Shown here: piece by piece, positions 61,809 to 64,000 of the stretch
How the letters are laid out: every line of letters starts with the position of its first letter
How positions within the stretch are numbered: the stretch's first letter is position 1
Assembly (NCBI GenBank): GCA_002633005.1
Contig: NMRA01000329.1
Coordinates: 241,843-305,842 of the forward strand
Origin: Phoronis australis
Lineage: Eukaryota > Phoronida > Phoronidae
Direction of reading: 5' to 3'
Length of the DNA: 64,000 nt
Translations under genes and position numbers: made by a program
Notes under the pieces: model-generated
What the model saw: only the letters and a program-made list of their open reading frames with translations
Databases searched by the model: none
Told to the model about the DNA's origin: nothing

Positions 61809-62670
61809 CATTTCACTTCAAAAGCCACGTTTCCATTCGGCTTCGCGCGCCTAACCGTAAAGTACGTGTGCAACTTGAAATATTTCATTCAGGAAAGAAT
61901 TGCATGCATTTATTTGTAAATATGACAAATTATGGCAACAAAAATGAGAGCGCATCGACAATAAAAGTTGGAAAAAATAATTTTACTTATCGATCCATTG
62001 AGGGCCAGGGTGAAGAGAAACAAACAACATTTTATCATAGTTCGTGTTTTTATCTCCGGATTAGTTACTATAACAAAAATTCGCAGTAATGACGTATTAT
62101 AATTCGTTGATTTGACCAATGCGGTAAATTCTGTATCTATCTCATTGGTTTGACTCAACAATAAATAATATACTGATAACTGTCGTGTCGTTAAGTTTTT
62201 ATGGGTTAGATAAACGGCCCAGCGCCAAGGCATTATTTGCGATTGAAATTTACCCCCGAGATTTATTCCATGGCCACGATAAACTATTTGTATTAACTCT
62301 GATGTATTTTTATGATAGATTTGTATTGTTAACTCTATATTAAGTGCCCCCCCACTCCCCCGGCAGTGAAGCAGTGTTTGCCGTTTGGAGGACTTGTTTG
62401 TATTTTACTCTACAAAGTGTATAAAAGTTAATAAATATATCATCCCCTCCCTATCTGTAATGCGTAAACAAAAGTTCTTTACACACGAGTGTTCTTCAAA
62501 ATCAGATACAAAATTATTCCTTTTAGTGTGTTTTTCATATATTTCATACACGCCTTGTGTGTTTTTGACAGAACGCATTCTGTTGGCTCTCTGATCACTT
62601 GTGAAATCTTTTCCTGTAGGCCTACTCTACCTCATGAGCAACACTGGTGGACTGTCTGTATAAGCTATAC
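61809..62670. other. Intergenic stretch, nothing recognised
   Basis: Short open frames only, without known domains. Confidence 0.35.
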
Positions 62671-62735
62671 ACGCGCATCCACACACACGCACACGCACTC
62701 ACACAAGCGCGCGCGGGCACGCATACACATATGTA
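62671..62735 (+). repeat. CA-rich simple repeat
   Basis: Interrupted (CA)n/(CG)n dinucleotide run around CACACACACGCACACGCAC and GCGCGCGCGGGC, a typical alternating purine-pyrimidine microsatellite. Confidence 0.7.
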
Positions 62736-63190
62736 CGTAAACATGTGCAATGTATACACATATTTATTGATTGTTTATTTAGTCATAGGCCGCCGTGAAT
62801 TCAAAACTTTACCACTACACCCACATTCAATAAATACAGACGCATGTGCTACAAAAATAAGAAAACAAATATGCAACCATGCCTCTTGAAACAAACGTTT
62901 TCTTAGTTTCATCGCCAAAACCATACTTTGCCACCTGATTTGGACCAAGGTTTCATTAGATCTCAGTGCTGTGTGAATCTGTTCAGGACTACAATTTTCT
63001 TACAAAGATTCTGGCAACGTACATTGCCTAAAGTTTTCTAGCGTTTCGCATCGACAGAAAAAAAAACATACTCATCTTCGTTCTCGCCATTTAAACACAA
63101 TTTACAATACCTGTGTTACCTTGGAACAGTTGGTCCCCTCCCCTTTTCTATCATTAAACCGTGTGAGGACACATGAACCTGAGATGCTCA
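62736..63190. other. Intergenic stretch, nothing recognised
   Basis: No supported feature. It may include diverged upstream sequence of the retrotransposon fragment that follows. Confidence 0.35.
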
Positions 63191-63988
63191 TCTGTAGGAT
63201 TTGATAAAATGGTATACCCAATCATTAGCTATGGAAGTGAGATTTGGGGATTTAAAGAGTAGTCTAGTATCGAGCGCGTCCAATTGAAATTCTGTAAGCA
63301 ACTGCTGGGTGTTGGAAGTAACTGTCCAAATCATGCTGTCCTGGGAGAACTGGGAAAGTATCCAATTTATGTAAAGCTGTTTGTTAAACTGATCAAGTAT
63401 TGGTTTAAATTGTTAAAAATGCCAGCACATCGAAATCCAAAATCTGTCTATGACAAGCTTGTCACATTGGATGAGGCTGGTAGGAAATATTGGGCTTCAT
63501 CTGTTAGGAATTTGCTGCAAAGGTATGGTTTTGGTTTGGTATGGTACAATCAGGGAGTTGGCTGCGAAGCATCGTTTTTTGTCATTTTTGAGCAGCGAAT
63601 TAAAGATTGTTTTTTACAAGACTGGAGCTTTGCTGTGGAGAATAGTTCAAAACTTAATACATATTTCTCATTTAAAATTGATTTTGAAATGGAATCCTAT
63701 CTGTTGCGTGACATTCCATATATCTTTTTAGCAGCTATGGCTAAATTACGTTGCTCCAACCACAACTTGATGATAGAGAAAGGTAGACATACTCTCGTGG
63801 ACCAAAAATACCGTGTGTGTTGTTTCTGTGTGTCCCTAATTGAAGATGAATACCATTTTATATGTGTTTGTAAAATGTACTGCTCTCTGAGAACTGCATT
63901 TATACCTGAGTAGTGCTGGCGTGAACCAAATAAACATAAATTTGTAAAACTTATGAAAATTCGGAGCCCATTGCTCAGATTAATCTAA
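63191..63988 (+). pseudogene. Non-LTR retrotransposon fragment, C-terminal part of the reverse transcriptase ORF
   Basis: The frame contains MVYPIISYGSEIWGF followed by LKFCKQLLGVGSNCPN, AVLGELGKYP, a WASSVRNLL region and a final cysteine/histidine cluster (CCFC...DEYHF...C). This is the characteristic region after the reverse-transcriptase domain of many invertebrate non-LTR (LINE) elements. It is interrupted by TAG at 63260-63262 and TAG at 63911-63913. Coding similarity continues beyond the second stop to TAA at 63986-63988. It lacks the endonuclease and catalytic RT domain, so it is a 5'-truncated dead copy. The clade is not assigned. Confidence 0.8.
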
Positions 63989-64000
63989 TGAAATTTGTAT

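Overview
This is a metazoan nuclear genome window. The evidence is spliced genes with GT-AG introns, a BTB zinc-finger gene, a MARCH-type ubiquitin ligase, eIF2B-beta, and a dense load of DNA transposons, foldback elements and retroelement relics. The AT-rich, repeat-laden sequence and the signs of unmerged haplotypes suggest a highly polymorphic marine invertebrate. An invertebrate deuterostome such as a hemichordate or amphioxus is my best guess, at low confidence. There is no prokaryotic gene organisation, CRISPR array or intact rRNA/tRNA gene.

Layout. 1-6143: two near-identical copies of a repeat-rich segment in tandem, each carrying a short TIR element. 6653-11243 (-): a three-exon BTB/C2H2 zinc-finger gene of 605 codons, with a dead Penelope-like GIY-YIG fragment in its second intron. 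11.3-20 kb: repeats, including a family of ~146-160 bp tandem monomers that carry CTCF-like motifs, a set of spaced TACGTCCGTCAC boxes, and a large foldback element. 28856-31483 (+): a three-exon MARCH-family (RING-CH plus two membrane segments) gene of 270 residues. It is divergent from the zinc-finger gene and convergent with the next. 36914-49725 (-): EIF2B2 (translation initiation factor eIF2B subunit beta), 12 exons found, with only the extreme N-terminus missing. Its introns hold two hAT-like MITEs and a 33-bp pyrimidine/purine minisatellite with an assembly gap. 52357-56979 (-): a large transposase-like gene of unknown superfamily, whose two long reading frames meet at an ACC-TGA-T sequence resembling the antizyme +1 frameshift site. 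59.5-62 kb: foldback and long-TIR elements. 63.2-64 kb: the C-terminal end of a non-LTR retrotransposon reverse-transcriptase ORF.

The three host genes have unrelated cell roles (transcription, membrane-protein ubiquitination, translation initiation), as expected for neighbouring animal genes. Everything else is mobile or repetitive. The most interesting points are the possible programmed +1 frameshift in the transposase-like gene, the repeat-borne CTCF-like motif arrays with a terminal hairpin, the foldback element whose arms share a small open frame, and several single-N joins that look like unmerged haplotypes.
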